A stretch of DNA of 64,000 nucleotides from Amoebidium appalachense (GCA_963693365.1 CAVNZM010000014.1:4588001-4652000), one strand, 5' to 3'. Positions 27,649 through 41,229 are shown, counted from the stretch's first letter. A program made the numbers and translations. Notes: generated from the letters alone by a model not told the origin.

Positions 27649-28638
27649 CTCCCTCCCTCCCTCTCTCTGTGTGTGTATATGTGTGCGCTCGTGTGTGGTC
27701 ATGTAGAGTGTACATGGATATATTCGAGTAAAAATGTGTACACGACGGGCCACCCAGTGGCAGGCCCTATATGTAACTAGCAGCAGATAGCGATGATTCT
27801 AGTTAGTGAATTTGCAATAACCTCATAGCTAAATAGCACGGGCCTTGCTTCAAAGGCTAAATTTTGGTTATATTGGTGTTGTTTGCATAGCGTGCATACA
27901 CATATCAAGGCCCGTCACTAATTAGGGGGACATATGTACGTATCCGAGAGACTATGGTGTGTCGATATCTATTTGTGCAAAACAACTCACAGATTGTACC
28001 ATCTGCTTAGGTCACTAGTACTGTGCATGATTCCCCCCCCTCTCTCCCAGCCCCTCCCCCCCCATCCAAACATGCGCGCGTGCACACACACACACACACT
28101 TAGCCCAGGGGTTTTGCCCCAGTTTTGCTAGTGGGGAGCACCAGCCTGCCTCCACCCAAAACCTATTAATAATAAATTAAACACTCTCTCATTGGTTCGA
28201 CTATCATGCTCAAATTGTTAATGTGGTAACGTGGGAAGTGCTTCTGCTTGCCAAATTTGTGGTGGTGCTCCGGTGGATATGGAAATTTCAGGTATTGGGG
28301 TGGTCGTGGTGATATGCCACTGCCTAGATAGTATGTTGTTCTGTTGAAGTACCGACTTAGCTTAGATTTGCTATGTTGCAAGTGATAGTTGAAACCGGTG
28401 CTTGCATAGCTGGGTGCCGCTGGGTCTATGTGTGTGCTGGCACATTTCACATATGGCATGCTGGTTGCGCGCATGTGTAGGGCGTGTTTTCGAGTGTTTT
28501 GGTTGCCGGTGGGGCTTGCTCTATGTTTCTGTGTATGTTCGTGTGGTGGTGGTGGGGTGGTATCCTTTTTTTTTGGGGGTGTTCGGGTGACCTGCGTGCG
28601 CACACACGTACACACACACATACACACACGCACACCAT

Positions 28639-28639
<1 letters not shown>

Positions 28640-28715
<76 letters not shown>
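28640..28715. repeat. (CA)n microsatellite
   Basis: Intergenic perfect run of about 37 units. Confidence 0.95.
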
Positions 28716-28717
<2 letters not shown>

Positions 28718-28954
28718 CACACACACGAACACGCACGCACACGCGCGCGCACACACACACGTGCACACACAGGCACACTGTGTTTGAATGTGTGCGTGTG
28801 TGTATGTGTATTTGTGTGCGTGAGTGTGTGCCCGCGCCTGCATGTGCATGTGTGCATGTACATTTGTGCAACAGTGGGTATGGGTGTTGGGTGTGGTTGT
28901 CACAGGGTTCAACGGTGTGTACGTATGCGCCTGTGTTGGTGTGAGCTCACGGTT

Positions 28955-28985
<31 letters not shown>

Positions 28986-29604
28986 ATTGTGTGTGTGCAT
29001 GTGTGTGTGTGTGTGTGTGTGTGATTGTGTGTGTGCGCCTGTGTAGGTGTGCATGTGTGGACTTCAAGGGATGGGGGGGGGGGGGGGGGGGAGAGGCCTG
29101 GGGGGGGGGGGGGGGGAGGGGGGGGGGGGGGGGGGGTACCATTCAATGTCCCGGGAACATAGGGGATGGGATCTACCAAATGTGCAAGATGTCGGAGAAT
29201 AAATGTCAATTTATTGATCATAAAGGTATACTCTGTATCATACTGTTTGAACATTGAAAAACAGTATCCGCTGCTAATCATATATACGGGGCCTGCTGGG
29301 TGGGTACAGGTTTCTACTAGAAAACACATCCATGTACACTGTACATGACACCAAACAGACACACACACACACACACACACGTGCACAGAGAGATTGTGTG
29401 TAGGGGAGGGATTCTGGGATGAGAGCACGTGTCACCGTGTGTTAAAGGAGAAAGACCGGAAAGTGAGAAGGAAAAAGAAAAGAAGAAAAGGGAGCAAGAG
29501 GTAGAAATGTTTTAGTAACCCCAGGTCTAAATACGAACAAAGAAAAGAAGAAACACTTATCTAAAACACGAAATACACACCAGTGACCATGAACACAGGT
29601 GTAT

Positions 29605-29637
<33 letters not shown>

Positions 29638-29639
<2 letters not shown>

Positions 29640-29797
29640 ACGCAATTGATGACTTGGGCCCTCCCTGAGGATGGGCTCTGCTTATGACACATACTGTGCG
29701 CATGGATGATGTTGCATACTTGAATGTTTGCCTTTGCATGTGTCCTGCACCATGCTTCTCATCGTGTATGCGTACTTCGTACCGTGTTCCGCATTCA

Positions 29798-29853
<56 letters not shown>
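29638..29853 (+). repeat. Poly(C)-ended interspersed element, copy 2
   Basis: Nearly identical to copy 1 but lacks the first 30 or so bases, starting at AAACGCAATTGATGACTTGG. Ends in 54 C (29800-29853). This is the only intergenic copy seen. Confidence 0.88.
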
Positions 29854-29855
<2 letters not shown>

Positions 29856-30000
29856 GGGCCCCCTTTCCTCTTTCAAATCCATATATCCATATATACCTAT
29901 TTCAACGATTCAACACAAACTCTACTGTTTGTGTCGCGTTTGGCCGGCTACCATTGTGCTACATAGTGGTATGTAGTGACACGGCCATTGTTCATGCACA

Positions 30001-30057
<57 letters not shown>

Positions 30058-30110
30058 GAAAAAAAGAAAAAAAAAGTTAGTGACAAGGCCATTGTTCATA
30101 CACCACCACC

Positions 30111-30141
<31 letters not shown>

Positions 30142-30434
30142 AAAGGTGAGATTATATAATTTGAAGTCAAACTTTAAAAACCATCAGACAGAACCATATT
30201 TTCCAAAGAATATCACCATTAACTTATACACCACACCTGCGGCAACGGAATGACGGAAGAACCGACAACCTGACACTACCGTAACGGCCTTTGCTCGTGC
30301 CGACCATAACGTCGATACACCCAGCCACTGCCTTTAGGTCTGGACCTACAAGGTTAATTGTAAGTCAATGCACAGCAGGTTGCATTTGTGGGGTGGGGTG
30401 GGTGGGTGATGGGGTCGGTGGGTTGGGGGGAACG

Positions 30435-30472
30435 GATGTATGCGTTAAAGGGCTGGAAATATGGAGGAGACA
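30435..30472 (-). repeat. Short repeat family 2, copy b
   Basis: Reverse-complement partner of 13324-13361, flanked by G-rich sequence on the plus strand. Confidence 0.75.
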
Positions 30473-31091
30473 CCGGGGGGGGGGGGGAGGGGGGGGGAGA
30501 GAGAGAGGGGGGGGGGGGGGGGGGGGGGGGGGGGAGGGGAAGGGGGGGGGGGGGGGGGGGGGGAGGCATTGCATTAGGGGGTTGGAATAAATGGAAGTGA
30601 AGACATCAAAAGACAAAACACAAACCATCACAACAACAACGGCGGGGGAAAAAAGAAAAAAAAAAGAGGCATGCAAGAGACACTTGAACAGTGCCCATCA
30701 CCAGGGGAGTTGTCTGGCCTCAACAGCAGGACAGGTTTCGATTCTTAAACCTCTGATGCGTGGTCTTCAAGTGGGGGTTTGTTAGGGGCAGAGGGACGGG
30801 TGGTGGGCGGGTGGGTGGGTATGTGTGTGTGTGTGTGCACGCACGCTGTGTGTGTGTGTGAGTGGAAGGGGGCGGGTGGCGGGAGGGGGGGGGGGGGGGG
30901 ATAAGATAATTGGTAAGAATAGGACGAGAGGGAGGGAATGTGGAGGACAGAGACAGGCGCAGGATGGGCTGAGAGAGAAAGAGAGGGGGGGGCGGGGGAG
31001 GGGGGGGGGGGGGGGGGGGTACCGGTGGGGGTGGGGGGAGGGGGGTGAAAGGGAACGATTTGGAGTGAGGGAGGGCAAGGGGAGGGTGTGT

Positions 31092-31142
<51 letters not shown>

Positions 31143-31820
31143 GAAAAGAGGGAATCCTGAGTGAAGGAGAGAGGGAGGAAAGTGGAAGCAGAGGGTGAGC
31201 AGGTGTGGATGGAGGGAGAGTGACGGAGTGGGAGAATCCATCAGAGGACAGACAGAGGGAGAGAGACTACCTATGGCTTGTGACCGGAAAGCATCTGTTG
31301 GGACAAGAACAACAAACTTGAATGGTAAGGAAGCGGGGAAAGGGGGGGGGGGGGGGAGCAGTTGCCGTGTGATGTTGTGCATCAGAGAGAGGCGGAGCTC
31401 ACTCACACGTATGTACTGATAGCAAAAGTGCAGTGTTCAAAGTTCGTGCCACACATTGCATGGTCCCGGTGTGCATCCCATCACTTTATGTGTCTGTGCC
31501 TGCCTGTGTGTTTGTGTGTGCCATGCATATGGAATGGACTGAGGTGCCAACGCCCGTCCTTAGCTTTATAAACCAATACTGCTATTCTCTTCGAAACACA
31601 TGCCTTGCTGTGTGGGTGCCCCAATTGGCAAGCAGGCGAGAGGCAAGGGGAAGGGCACCCAGCCAGATTTTAAACAAAAAAACAGAACCCCGAAAAAGAA
31701 AAAAAAACAAGGAAAAACCAAAAAAAACAAGAGAGTATGCACCCTAAATAGAGCCGATCCCACGGGAGGAGGAGGAGAAGGGGGGGGAAGGGGGGGGGGG
31801 GGGGGAGGGGGGAGGGGTGT

Positions 31821-31851
<31 letters not shown>

Positions 31852-31869
31852 GGGAGGGGTGGTTGGCCA

Positions 31870-33523
31870 AACTCACCACTTTTACACTGCGCTGCAGGTG
31901 TGTGACGTCCCACGGACACCCATACGGCAGCTCCAGCCGGCGCAGAGTGGGATGGTCCGCCAGACAGCAAATCGTTCACTTTGGGCAACCACCTAAGGCT
32001 CAGGCTGGTGAGGTTTGTGCACTGGGATAGTGCCTCGATATCGACAAGGTTGGGACAAAGGCGCACTGAAAGGGTTTCCAACGGTAGGCCGACCAACGGG
32101 GCAAGGGTGGTGACGCCTTTCAAAAATACCAACTCCTCAGTGAGAGTTTGGCTAGCTGTGTGCACGTGCCCAGCAAATCGATGTTGTCTAACTCTGCTAT
32201 AACATTATCCAGAACAAGGGATCGGATAACGCTGTTGGGGCAAGGCGCCCCAAGATTGGCGATGTCTAGTTTCTTCACTTGCAGGTACGGATAGTCGGCG
32301 AGAGACAACTGAAACGATTTGTAGTCACAGTTGTTAAGTGAAATGCCGGTCAGGTTGGTAGCGCCCATCGCCGTAAGCTCCGGCATTTGGGCGCGCCAAC
32401 TGTGACTCAAGCGCAGTGCACGAAGTGTGCAGGCCGACCCGCCCAAGAAACGAACATCCGATGCGTGCTCCGGCACAACGGCCTTATGATACGACAAAAA
32501 CACCTCGGTGAGACCCACACAGTCACCCGTCACCCCAGACACTCCCCGCATCTCCAAGACACGTAGGTTCGGAAGGGCCGGAAGCCGTACGACTGCGGAT
32601 GCCCAATCTTCATCGTCTTCATCGCCTTCTTCGTCTTCTTTGCCTTCGCCGCCCGCATCCACACAAAGGCGACGTAGGTGTGGACATGCCGCCAGGGGCG
32701 ACAAATCCAAAAGGGGGACGTCCAGGCCGGACAGTTTCAATACGCGTAGGTTGGTGGCCATGCCGATGAACGCTACTCCGTCTCCGTAAAGATTCTCTCC
32801 ACCGACCACCAACTCACGAATCGCCGGTGCACACTGCAGGACTGATGTTACGGCAGCAAACGAGGGGCCTTCCACAACTATCACGGCCTTGTGTAGCATC
32901 GCCTTGTGCCCGTGGACCGATGTGGGCCAAGCAAGCCCAGTGACACTCAACCGGTGGAAATGGGGCAACGCTCCCACAAAAACGAAACCAGCACCGCTTC
33001 GCCGGCCACATCTCTGGAGACGTGTGCGTCCAGGCTGGGTAGAACTATGGCAATTTCTTCCAACTGCTTTCCCCTGTTCATAACAACTGAGCGCAGCAAT
33101 GCTTGCAAACTCGGAATGTAGTCTCTGCTGCTGAGATGTTTGTACGTTACCATCAGGGTCTTCAAGTTTGGCGACAACATGGCAAGGGCAAACACGGTGC
33201 TCCGAAACCCACTTGCTGATTCATCCTTGCGCTTCACTGAGGCAACATGGACGTTCACACCGGTAATTGCTTTTGCCCATGCGTGAATAAAACAACGTAA
33301 AGGCACATGATCGCGTTTCTGACAGTGAAGAGTCCGTCTGTAACACTCTGTCACCGTTAGGAAAGCGTACTGTGAGGGGACCCGAGTGGATGCTGCGCGC
33401 AATGTCGCATCGGGCGTGGCATGTTGCCGAAACCGAGCACCGGTCCTTGGTGGGCAGGTGGCGGACAATGCCCCCAAGCAGCTCTGTGGGCAGCAGAGAC
33501 AGCAGGCAGGCTGGGGGGAGGGG

Positions 33524-33555
<32 letters not shown>

Positions 33556-33690
33556 AGGGGGTAGTGGTCAAAAAACAGTGGTACTTCTTCCAATGTGGTG
33601 GCCTCACAGAGAGTCTCTTGAACGTTATATCCATATGCCCGTCACTTTCACCTAAAACTCTTTCCTGGTCAAGACCCACGTACTACCGGT
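31870..33690 (-). pseudogene. F-box / leucine-rich-repeat gene, frameshifted copy B
   Basis: Inverted paralogue of copy A. Read on the minus strand it carries LLSLLPTELLGGIVRHLPTK and continues DRCSVSATCHARCD, the F-box-like start. It has CTG where copy A has its ATG, and an upstream open frame beginning MGLDQERVLGESDGHMDI. Frame changes relative to copy A: one extra T near 33290 before FIHAWAKA; one base missing near 32963 (SFLWERCP then FHRLSVTGL); another near 32118 before LVFLKGVTTLAPLVGL; and a further one near 31960 before ADHPTLRRLELPYG. Between the shifts the LRR sequence is well kept (LPNLRVLEMRGVSGVTGDCV; LRALRLSHSW; NLTGISLNNC), so this copy decayed less than A. Possible causes are a recent pseudogene or single-base errors in homopolymers. 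Confidence 0.72.
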
Positions 33691-34115
33691 TCAAATAATT
33701 CAAACAACACATACGTAGTACAACACTTCCTGACTCAACTCCATCTTTCTCCGGTGCCACCCCGTTTCTCTCACATGCCATTCTGCCTCTTGGTATTCAC
33801 ACCCACTTATACTTTCTCGCTTCTTATTCATGGAACACCCCCCTTCCGTCCCTCCCCTTCCCCTCCCCCCCCCCCTCTTTACCTCCCGAGTGATTTTACC
33901 TACACTGCATGCTCCCCCTCCACCTTCCTTCCCCATTCCGTCCACGAGGATACTAATTGCTGCTGCGCTTCAACCCATTATCCGATAACCCAGAAATTTT
34001 TGCTCCGTTAAAAAGCGTCCTCTCCCCTAAATGCCCTGCAACTTGAGTGACAGAATGAAACGAACAGAGGACTCAGGAGAGTAAAGGAAAAGGGGGGGGG
34101 GGGGGGGGGGGGGGG

Positions 34116-34157
<42 letters not shown>

Positions 34158-35236
34158 AGGAGCGAGAATGTTATGGAGAGCAGGCGGGTGGGTGGGTGGA
34201 TGGAACGAGGAAGCGAGAGAGTGAGGAAGGGAGGGAAGAGGGGAGGAGAGAGAATAAGGGGGGAAGGTAAGGGAGGAGGGAGAGAGTGCGGGAAAGAGAA
34301 AGAGAAAAAAAACGCAAAAAGCATTCAGCGAAGAGAGAACGACAGGTGGGAGGGGGGAGGGGGTTGGAAACGGCGAAGGGGTTAGGGAAGCAGAGGGGTA
34401 GGGGGAGGGGAGGGGGTAAAGGGGGGGGGAGGGGGGGGGGGGGGGGGGGAGGGCACACCTTTGCTGCTGTCAGCCGGCTCTACGTATACGACTCTGTGCT
34501 GCGCGTGTGAAGCCATGATGTGATGCCAGTGTCCAACCACCAAGGTCATTGTAAGCACGAGAGAAAGAACAGGGAGGCTAATTATTAGGTAAATGCACCG
34601 GCCTCCGTCTGTTTTGCTTGTCAGAACCAGACATCGTTTTCACATCTTCTCACCTTGAGAAGAAAAAAAACTTGCTCTTGCTGACTCGATCGGGCCTCGG
34701 AGCAGCTCAGTCCCTCAAACCTCCTACAATGGGCGCCAGGTTGAGCAAATGGCACCATTCTTAATATTTAATTTTTTAATTAAAAGCCATGGATTCCAAC
34801 ACAAGAAACCTCATTAGAAGATATTTACTGCATCAATTAATATATAATATAAGTTATATGAGATAAAATATTAACAGTATTCAACGTCTAAATGCAATAG
34901 CTTCGTTGTAGTCGTACGAAACTCAAAGAATGAGCCAGCATGACCCACAGAAGAGATGAGGTATTGGGGGAACTATGTGGTGCCGCATTAGCCAATCGTA
35001 TCAATGCGTGACGTAAGCATCGCATGAGCCTCATGAAGCGAAGCAAGTTTTGTCTCTTCAACTTGTGTTTTTTTGGGCGTGTTTTGGGCTCTGTGGCAGA
35101 ATTGGGTTGTTGTGGATTACACCTGCTTGCTAGCTTTTTGCTCGATCTTTCTCTCTCATTTACGCGTCGGCGGTAAATAGCTACATGTTACGGAATTGCC
35201 GTTGCTGCTGAAGTTTTGAGCAAGGCGCTTGCGAAA
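33691..35236. other. Intergenic region and probable DnaJ promoter
   Basis: The left half is low-complexity (poly(G) 34092-34156, GA-rich to 34440). From about 34500 the sequence turns ordinary and AT-rich (34760-34880 is very AT-rich) with no homopolymer tract up to the DnaJ start at 35237, as expected of a promoter. No gene was recognised. Confidence 0.5.
34092..34156. repeat. Interrupted poly(G) tract
   Basis: 26 G, A, then 38 G; intergenic. Confidence 0.9.
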
Positions 35237-35577
35237 ATGCAGTTTTCCAGAAACTTGCTATCTAACGCACACGGCTTCAACATCATCTCGCCGTTAGCTC
35301 ATGCCGCACGGGTCAGGGCTCCACTTGTTGTTCCTGTTAGGTGGGTGAGTGAAAATAGGCGGCTGTACGGCATTTTGGGCCTTACCCCGAAGGCCACAAA
35401 CGCGGAAATAAAGAGAGCATACGTAGAGCTTTCAAAAGAGCACCACCCAGACAAGAACGATGGTAAGTCGTTTTCTCGTGGTGTATGACTTAAATCCGGC
35501 TTTCAGTTCGTCGTTTTTTTTTGCGTGTGTGTGCGTGTGCGTGTGCGTGTGCGTGTGCGTGTGCGTGTGCGTGCGTG

Positions 35578-35622
<45 letters not shown>

Positions 35623-35712
35623 GTGTGTGTGTGTGTCTGCGCGCGCGCGTGTGTGCGTGAGTGTGTGCGTGCTTCTCTCTAACTCACACACACACTCTCT
35701 CTCTCTTTCTGC

Positions 35713-35784
<72 letters not shown>

Positions 35785-36173
35785 TGTGTGTTTGTGTGTG
35801 TGTGTGTGTGTGTGCGTGCGTGTGTGTGCACGTGTGTGTGAGTGTGTGTGTGTGTGTGTGAACGAGAAAACAAAGATCTTCGACTTTGGAGGTAGACTAC
35901 TGCTTCTAATTTCCCCCTATTGGCTTTTACATTTTTTTCAAAAGTCACTTCTCTGCTCCCTTCCAGCTTGAAATTCCCCCGTCGTATATACGCGGGCTAA
36001 GGGGTCGAAACTCAGACGCAATTGATGACTTGGGTCCTCCCTGAGGATGGGCTCTGCTTATGACGCATACTGTGCACATGGCTGATGTTGCATACTTGAA
36101 TGTTTGCCTTTGCATGTGTCCTGCACCATGCTTCTCGTCGTGTATGCGTACTTCGTACCGTGTTCCGCATTCA

Positions 36174-36220
<47 letters not shown>

Positions 36221-36956
36221 CCCCCCCCCCTCCCCCCCCCCCCCAAAGCGAAAAAAGGAAAAAAATTTAACAAGAAAGAAACGACCATGTTACAGTTCTT
36301 CTTTTGTTGTTTATTGGTCTTGAGTATTTTCTATCTCGTCTCCCTCCTCTCTCTTCCGCCGTCATGCATCCAGGACACATACGCACTCGTTCAAGCTTCC
36401 GCCGGCAGATTCGCTCACTGTCCTTGATCTGTTTTCAGCAGCAAGCTTGGTATCCTTTCTTTCTGTTCTTCCCCCCTCCCCCCCCCCCCCCCCCCCCCTC
36501 TCTATTCTCTTTTCTCCTTCTTCTTCTCCCCCCACCCCCTCCCCCCACCCCTCTCCCCTAAAAACCTCCTCAACCACCACCACCACCACCATCAATAAGC
36601 AGCATGTGATCTGAATTTTGACTGCAAGTGCTTTGGCGCAAACAGGCAGCCTGGAGTCACATGATCGGTTTAGTGAGATCAGTGAGGCATACAACATCCT
36701 TGGCAACTACGAGACAAGGAGGAGATACGACCACGCTATGGGTTTGCCCCCCCCCCCCCCCCCCCCCCCCCCCTCCCCCCGCCCCTGCCTGCCCACCCGC
36801 CCGCCTGCCGGCCCTTAATTAACCCTTCCTGTGAAGAACTCGTAACATACTTGTCGTCACAACCCCCACACCCACCTATTTGAGTGCCTGGGACCTGCTC
36901 ATGCAGACGGATATGGGCATGAGGGCACACACACACACACACACACATACACACAC

Positions 36957-37013
<57 letters not shown>

Positions 37014-37135
37014 GCCAGCCCACGCACACACCCGCATGGCACATATCCCAATCAGAAATCCCCACAGGGAACTCTTTAATATAGGCCACCTCACATGCCT
37101 TTCTTGCCTCCCCCCCCCCCCCCCCCTCTCCCCCC

Positions 37136-37166
<31 letters not shown>

Positions 37167-37599
37167 CCCATACCCTAATCCTTGCGCCACCTCTCCGGAA
37201 CCGCGGATGACTAGCCGTCCCTTTTGGGGTGGGGAGGGGGGTGGGGAGGGGGGCTACGTATGATGCACTCTCTTTGTGTATGTGTTGGCAAGTATGCATT
37301 GTGTTGTCCGTCTCGAATCTGTTCTTCGTACCCTGTAACATATCCCCCCCCCCCCCCCCCCCCCCCTCCCCTCCCCCGAGCGCCCCCCTCCCCCCCCCCC
37401 CCTCCCCCCCGCCGGAGGCTAAGGGGTCGAAACTCAGATGCAATTTATTTGATGGCTTGGGCCCTTTCTGAGAATGTGCTCTGCTTAAGTTGCATACTGC
37501 CACACGTTGCTGATGTTGCACATATATAAGTGTTTGCCTTTACATGTGTCCTGCGCCGTGTTTTTCATCGTTGTTGTGCTTCGTACCGGGTTCTGCATC

Positions 37600-37635
<36 letters not shown>

Positions 37636-39016
37636 CCCCCTCCCCTCCACCCCTCCTCCCCAATCCCTTCACCCCCCCCCCACCCTACACCCCCCATTCC
37701 CAACCCCCAAATCTGCCCCCCCTCCCCCCCCCCCTTTCTCTTTGTTTGCGAACCTTCTCCCTTTCCGTTTTTTTCTAGCATTTTCCCTGACGTTGCATTT
37801 TCACAGGGCACGGTGTGGCCGTTGCAGCAGACCCCAATCGTGTGGGCAAGAGGATGGACGTGCAGTTCAACTTTGACGAGCATGCCAGGAGGCACTACGA
37901 GAGGAGAAAGCAGCAGCAGGCATCCGCAAAGGTGGGAAATATGTTGGGAATATGTTCCTTTTTTCTCTCTCTCTGCCCTTTCTCTGGTTGGTGTTTCTCT
38001 CTCCGTGTGTGTGTGTGTGCGTATGTGTGTCTTTTTCTTTCTATGTGAGTGTCACGCACACACACATATGCACGCGTGCAGGTGCACGCGCGCGCACACA
38101 CGCACGGGTGTAGGCGCGCGCTCGCGCTCACACACACACTCCCCCTCCCTCCCTCCCCCCTCCCCCCCCCCCCCTTCCATACACAGAGAGGGAGAAAAAA
38201 AGAGAACACATTTATGTGTGCATATGTAAGTGCAACGTATTGCTGATCGTTGTTTCTTGGGGACAATGTCGTGTGTATCTCGGTTACCGAGGTGTACAAA
38301 TCATGCTCGTAGCTGGGAGATTCGGTATAAGTCCATGTTTTTCGGTGTACAATTCAATGCAAATCCTATTCGGTACGACTCCTCCTTTTTCGACATACGT
38401 AGATCGATGCAGTACCTTTCAAATAGCCATCCGAAACACACACGCATACACGTTCAATGTTGACCCCTTTTTTAAAATTCCTATTTACCCTCACCCCACA
38501 TGCACTGACAACGTAATATCCTACACGCATCGCTTGATCCCCCGCTTGCGCTGACCACGCGATTTCCCTGTTTTCCTGCATCCACTGACACGCGATTTTC
38601 TTGTTTTCCCGCACTCTGTGATTTTCTTGTTTTCCCGTACTCTGACTATGCAATTTCTTGTTTTCACGCACTCTGACCACGTGCTTTTCTTGTTTCCACG
38701 CACTCTGACCACGTGATTTTCTTGTTTTCCCGCACGCTAACCACGTGATTTTCTTGTTTTCACGCACTCTGACCGCGTGATTTCCCTGTTTTCTTGCGCT
38801 CTAACCATGTGATTTCCCGCGCAGGACCGAGAAAAGCACGCCGAGGCCGAGTGGAACCAACGGCACAACCGGGCGATGATTCTGACGTCACTTGCGGTGG
38901 TTGTGATTGGCTGGTGGGTGCTGGTGGTCAGGCACCATGCAGACACCACTGGGAACAGGCGTAGGGGCATGTTTGCACGAAATAGGGAGGATGCACAGGC
39001 AAATACGGTTCAATAA
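35237..39016 (+). CDS. DNAJC30-like mitochondrial membrane J-domain protein
   Basis: Exons 35237-35462, 36646-36741, 37807-37931 and 38825-39016 join in phase to 212 residues, close to human DNAJC30 (226). Residues 1-40 are basic and acid-poor, consistent with a mitochondrial presequence. Residues 43-107 are a J domain with HPD at 70-72 and the closing helix ([21 protein letters not shown]). Residues 127-146 (QFNFDEHARRHYERRKQQQA) resemble the conserved FNF segment of DNAJC30. Residues 167-184 (MILTSLAVVVIGWWVLVV) form one membrane span. The role is to recruit and stimulate an Hsp70; human DNAJC30 associates with ATP synthase, and that link here is inference. The exon 2 donor is a weak GTTTGC followed at once by poly(C). 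Intron 3 carries a 31-base minisatellite that ends at the acceptor. DNAJC4-type proteins are the alternative. Confidence 0.85.
35991..36217 (+). repeat. Poly(C)-ended interspersed element, copy 3
   Basis: Full length, nearly identical to copy 1, ending in 42 C (36176-36217). In intron 1 of the DNAJC30-like gene, sense orientation. Confidence 0.88.
37204..37366 (+). repeat. Poly(C)-ended interspersed element, copy 5 (old)
   Basis: A weaker member just upstream of copy 4: GGATGACTAGCCGTCCC at the start, ATGCATTGTGTTGTCCG in the middle and TTCTTCGTACCCTGTAACAT before poly(C). Same intron and orientation as copy 4. Confidence 0.55.
37414..37632 (+). repeat. Poly(C)-ended interspersed element, copy 4 (diverged)
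   Basis: Shares GGCTAAGGGGTCGAAACTCA at the 5' end and CATGTGTCCTGCGCC near the 3' end, then poly(C) from 37601. In intron 2 of the DNAJC30-like gene, sense orientation. Confidence 0.8.
38541..38820 (+). repeat. 31-base minisatellite in DnaJ intron 3
   Basis: About nine units of consensus CACGCACTCTGACCACGTGA plus TTTTCTTGTTT. The last unit runs directly into the acceptor GCGCAG at 38824, supplying its pyrimidine tract. Confidence 0.88.
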
Positions 39017-39487
39017 TAATTTGATAATAACCATGTATGGGGCGGTATGAGGGGAACACATTGAGCGGTGGTTGGATGAAAGTCATAGGCAACCTTTGCT
39101 TTTTGCGGTGTAGATGGGGTTTGGAGATATCTTGCTCTTGCATAGCCTTTGTCTCTGCATGCACGTACCTCTATGAAGGTGCCCCGTTGGTGTTGGTTAC
39201 GTTGTGTTGCTTGGTGGTGTCCAAATCTCCCCCCCCCCTCCCCCCCCCCCCCCCCCCCCCCTCCCCCCCCCCCCCCCCCCCCTCCCTTCCCCCCCCCCTC
39301 TCTCCCCTGCGCCTCCCCGCCGCCACGTAGCCGGGCATATCGTGGTACTGCATCTGCACACACACATGCAGACACTCAGGCACGTTCTTATCCCTAACCG
39401 TTCCCCGGCCCTTTCTTTTGTGTTTGTGACTGTGTGCGCTGTATGTGTGCTTGTTTTTGCTTCGTTCTTCGTTCAAGGCTTTCCTTT

Positions 39488-39518
<31 letters not shown>

Positions 39519-39519
39519 G

Positions 39520-39565
<46 letters not shown>

Positions 39566-40122
39566 CTATTGGTATTGCATGTCTGGTCTGGTTTCAAGGC
39601 TTTGCAATAGATGTTTTCATGGTCATTAGAGATGAATCTATTTTTATAAGATGGCTGCGATGGAGGTCCATTTTGAATGAATTATGTTTTTGGCGGCTAA
39701 TCTAGGACAAAGGCCACACGTATGTGGATATTTTTTGGTTTGACTAGACTCTAATTGAGTAAAGATAAGTTGCCTACGATACGATGAAAGATTTTTCGAA
39801 CCTTTTTAGGTCGTGGATTATTATACTATTTGGTACGAAAGAGGCAGTTAGGCATGGTTCATGTGTTTGGTTTGATGCGCTGCAAACGCAGAAAACGTTG
39901 TGTTTGAGATTTTGCTTACTGATTGTATACGTAAAGCAAGTAGAAGTGTCCGTTCTACGGATTTGTTTGGCTCGTACCACAGTGTGGTACATTAGGGCGT
40001 AACTAAGCATTATATTTTAAAAAATCCTGATTCCCCAAAGCAATAATACATGTGCCGGTGGACGTGAACACCAATTTAAAGGAGGGAGGGTATGATTAAT
40101 TGTGCACTATAGCTATGCATGC

Positions 40123-40177
<55 letters not shown>

Positions 40178-41198
40178 ACGTACACACACGCGTGAGTACA
40201 CACACACACAAACAAACACACAAACACACATACACAGTCTGCACACAAACACACACACACACACACACTCACACACACACTCACCACTCACTCACGTCTT
40301 GCACACACACTTACTTGCGCTCGCGCGCACACACAGACACACACACACAAACACACAAACACACAAACACACAAACAAACACACACACACACACACGGCC
40401 GAGCCGCCCACCACCACTACATCATAGCACCGCCACAGGCACGGATATATGTACGCCCAATTGCTGACCGTACCTACCGCACACACACGCACGTGCATAA
40501 TTATACGGATACGACACACGGTACACATATTACGTCTTTTTCAACAGTTTTATAAAAACTTGAGTGTCATCTCGCTGCCGGGTCCGGATTAATTAATAGA
40601 CTGGGTACGAACTTCCAAACATGGAAACATATATGTATATATGGTGGGGGGGGGGGGGGGGGGGGGGGGATGGGCCGCAACCCAATACCCCCATTAGGAA
40701 AGGTGAGGGCCCCGGGGAAATCATATGCACGTGTAGGAGCAATTGCAAGGCCATTTGCCCAACCGTGGCCATGGTGTGCTGAAAACGGTAGCTGGCCATA
40801 GGGGCTCACGATTGGAATCGGCCTAGTGAACTCGATGCCATATGGTGGGCTGTACATGTGTGTGCGTACACATGTGGGTGGGTGGGTGGGGGGATCGATA
40901 GCGAAAGGGAGGAAGAGAGAGAGCGAGAGAGAAAGAGAGAGAGAAGGAAGGGGGGAGGGGGGAGGGGGGGAGGATTTGAACGCTCGCTTAGCAAATTACG
41001 TTGGCAAGATGTGCTACATGCATCATGAAATCGCGGCCGCCACTCTATGGCAGTTTCAGTCTATCGTGCATGATCCTTTCGAAAGATTCCGTGGGTCCTA
41101 TATGGACGTGTGTCGCATCAGATATCGATACGTACGTACAGGGCGCCATGTACGGTCATCTGCTGTGCTGGTGCGAGTGTGTGTACATGCATCAGTGT

Positions 41199-41229
<31 letters not shown>

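Larger units (their letters stand above)
26861..31869. other. Intergenic, microsatellite-rich, no gene recognised
   Basis: Contains (CA)n at about 26940-27015, 27550-27645 and 28640-28715, (GT)n near 28960-29045, and poly(G) near 29070-29136 and 30475-30563. It also has one copy of the poly(C)-ended element (29638-29799), A-rich blocks at 30015-30140 and G-rich DNA at 30870-31140. Between about 27700 and 28500 the sequence is ordinary and AT-richer, but no gene could be recognised on either strand. Confidence 0.6.

Noticed and set aside
38541-38820. Regular repeats resembling a CRISPR array
   Set aside because: Units are back to back without unique spacers, inside an intron of a eukaryotic gene.
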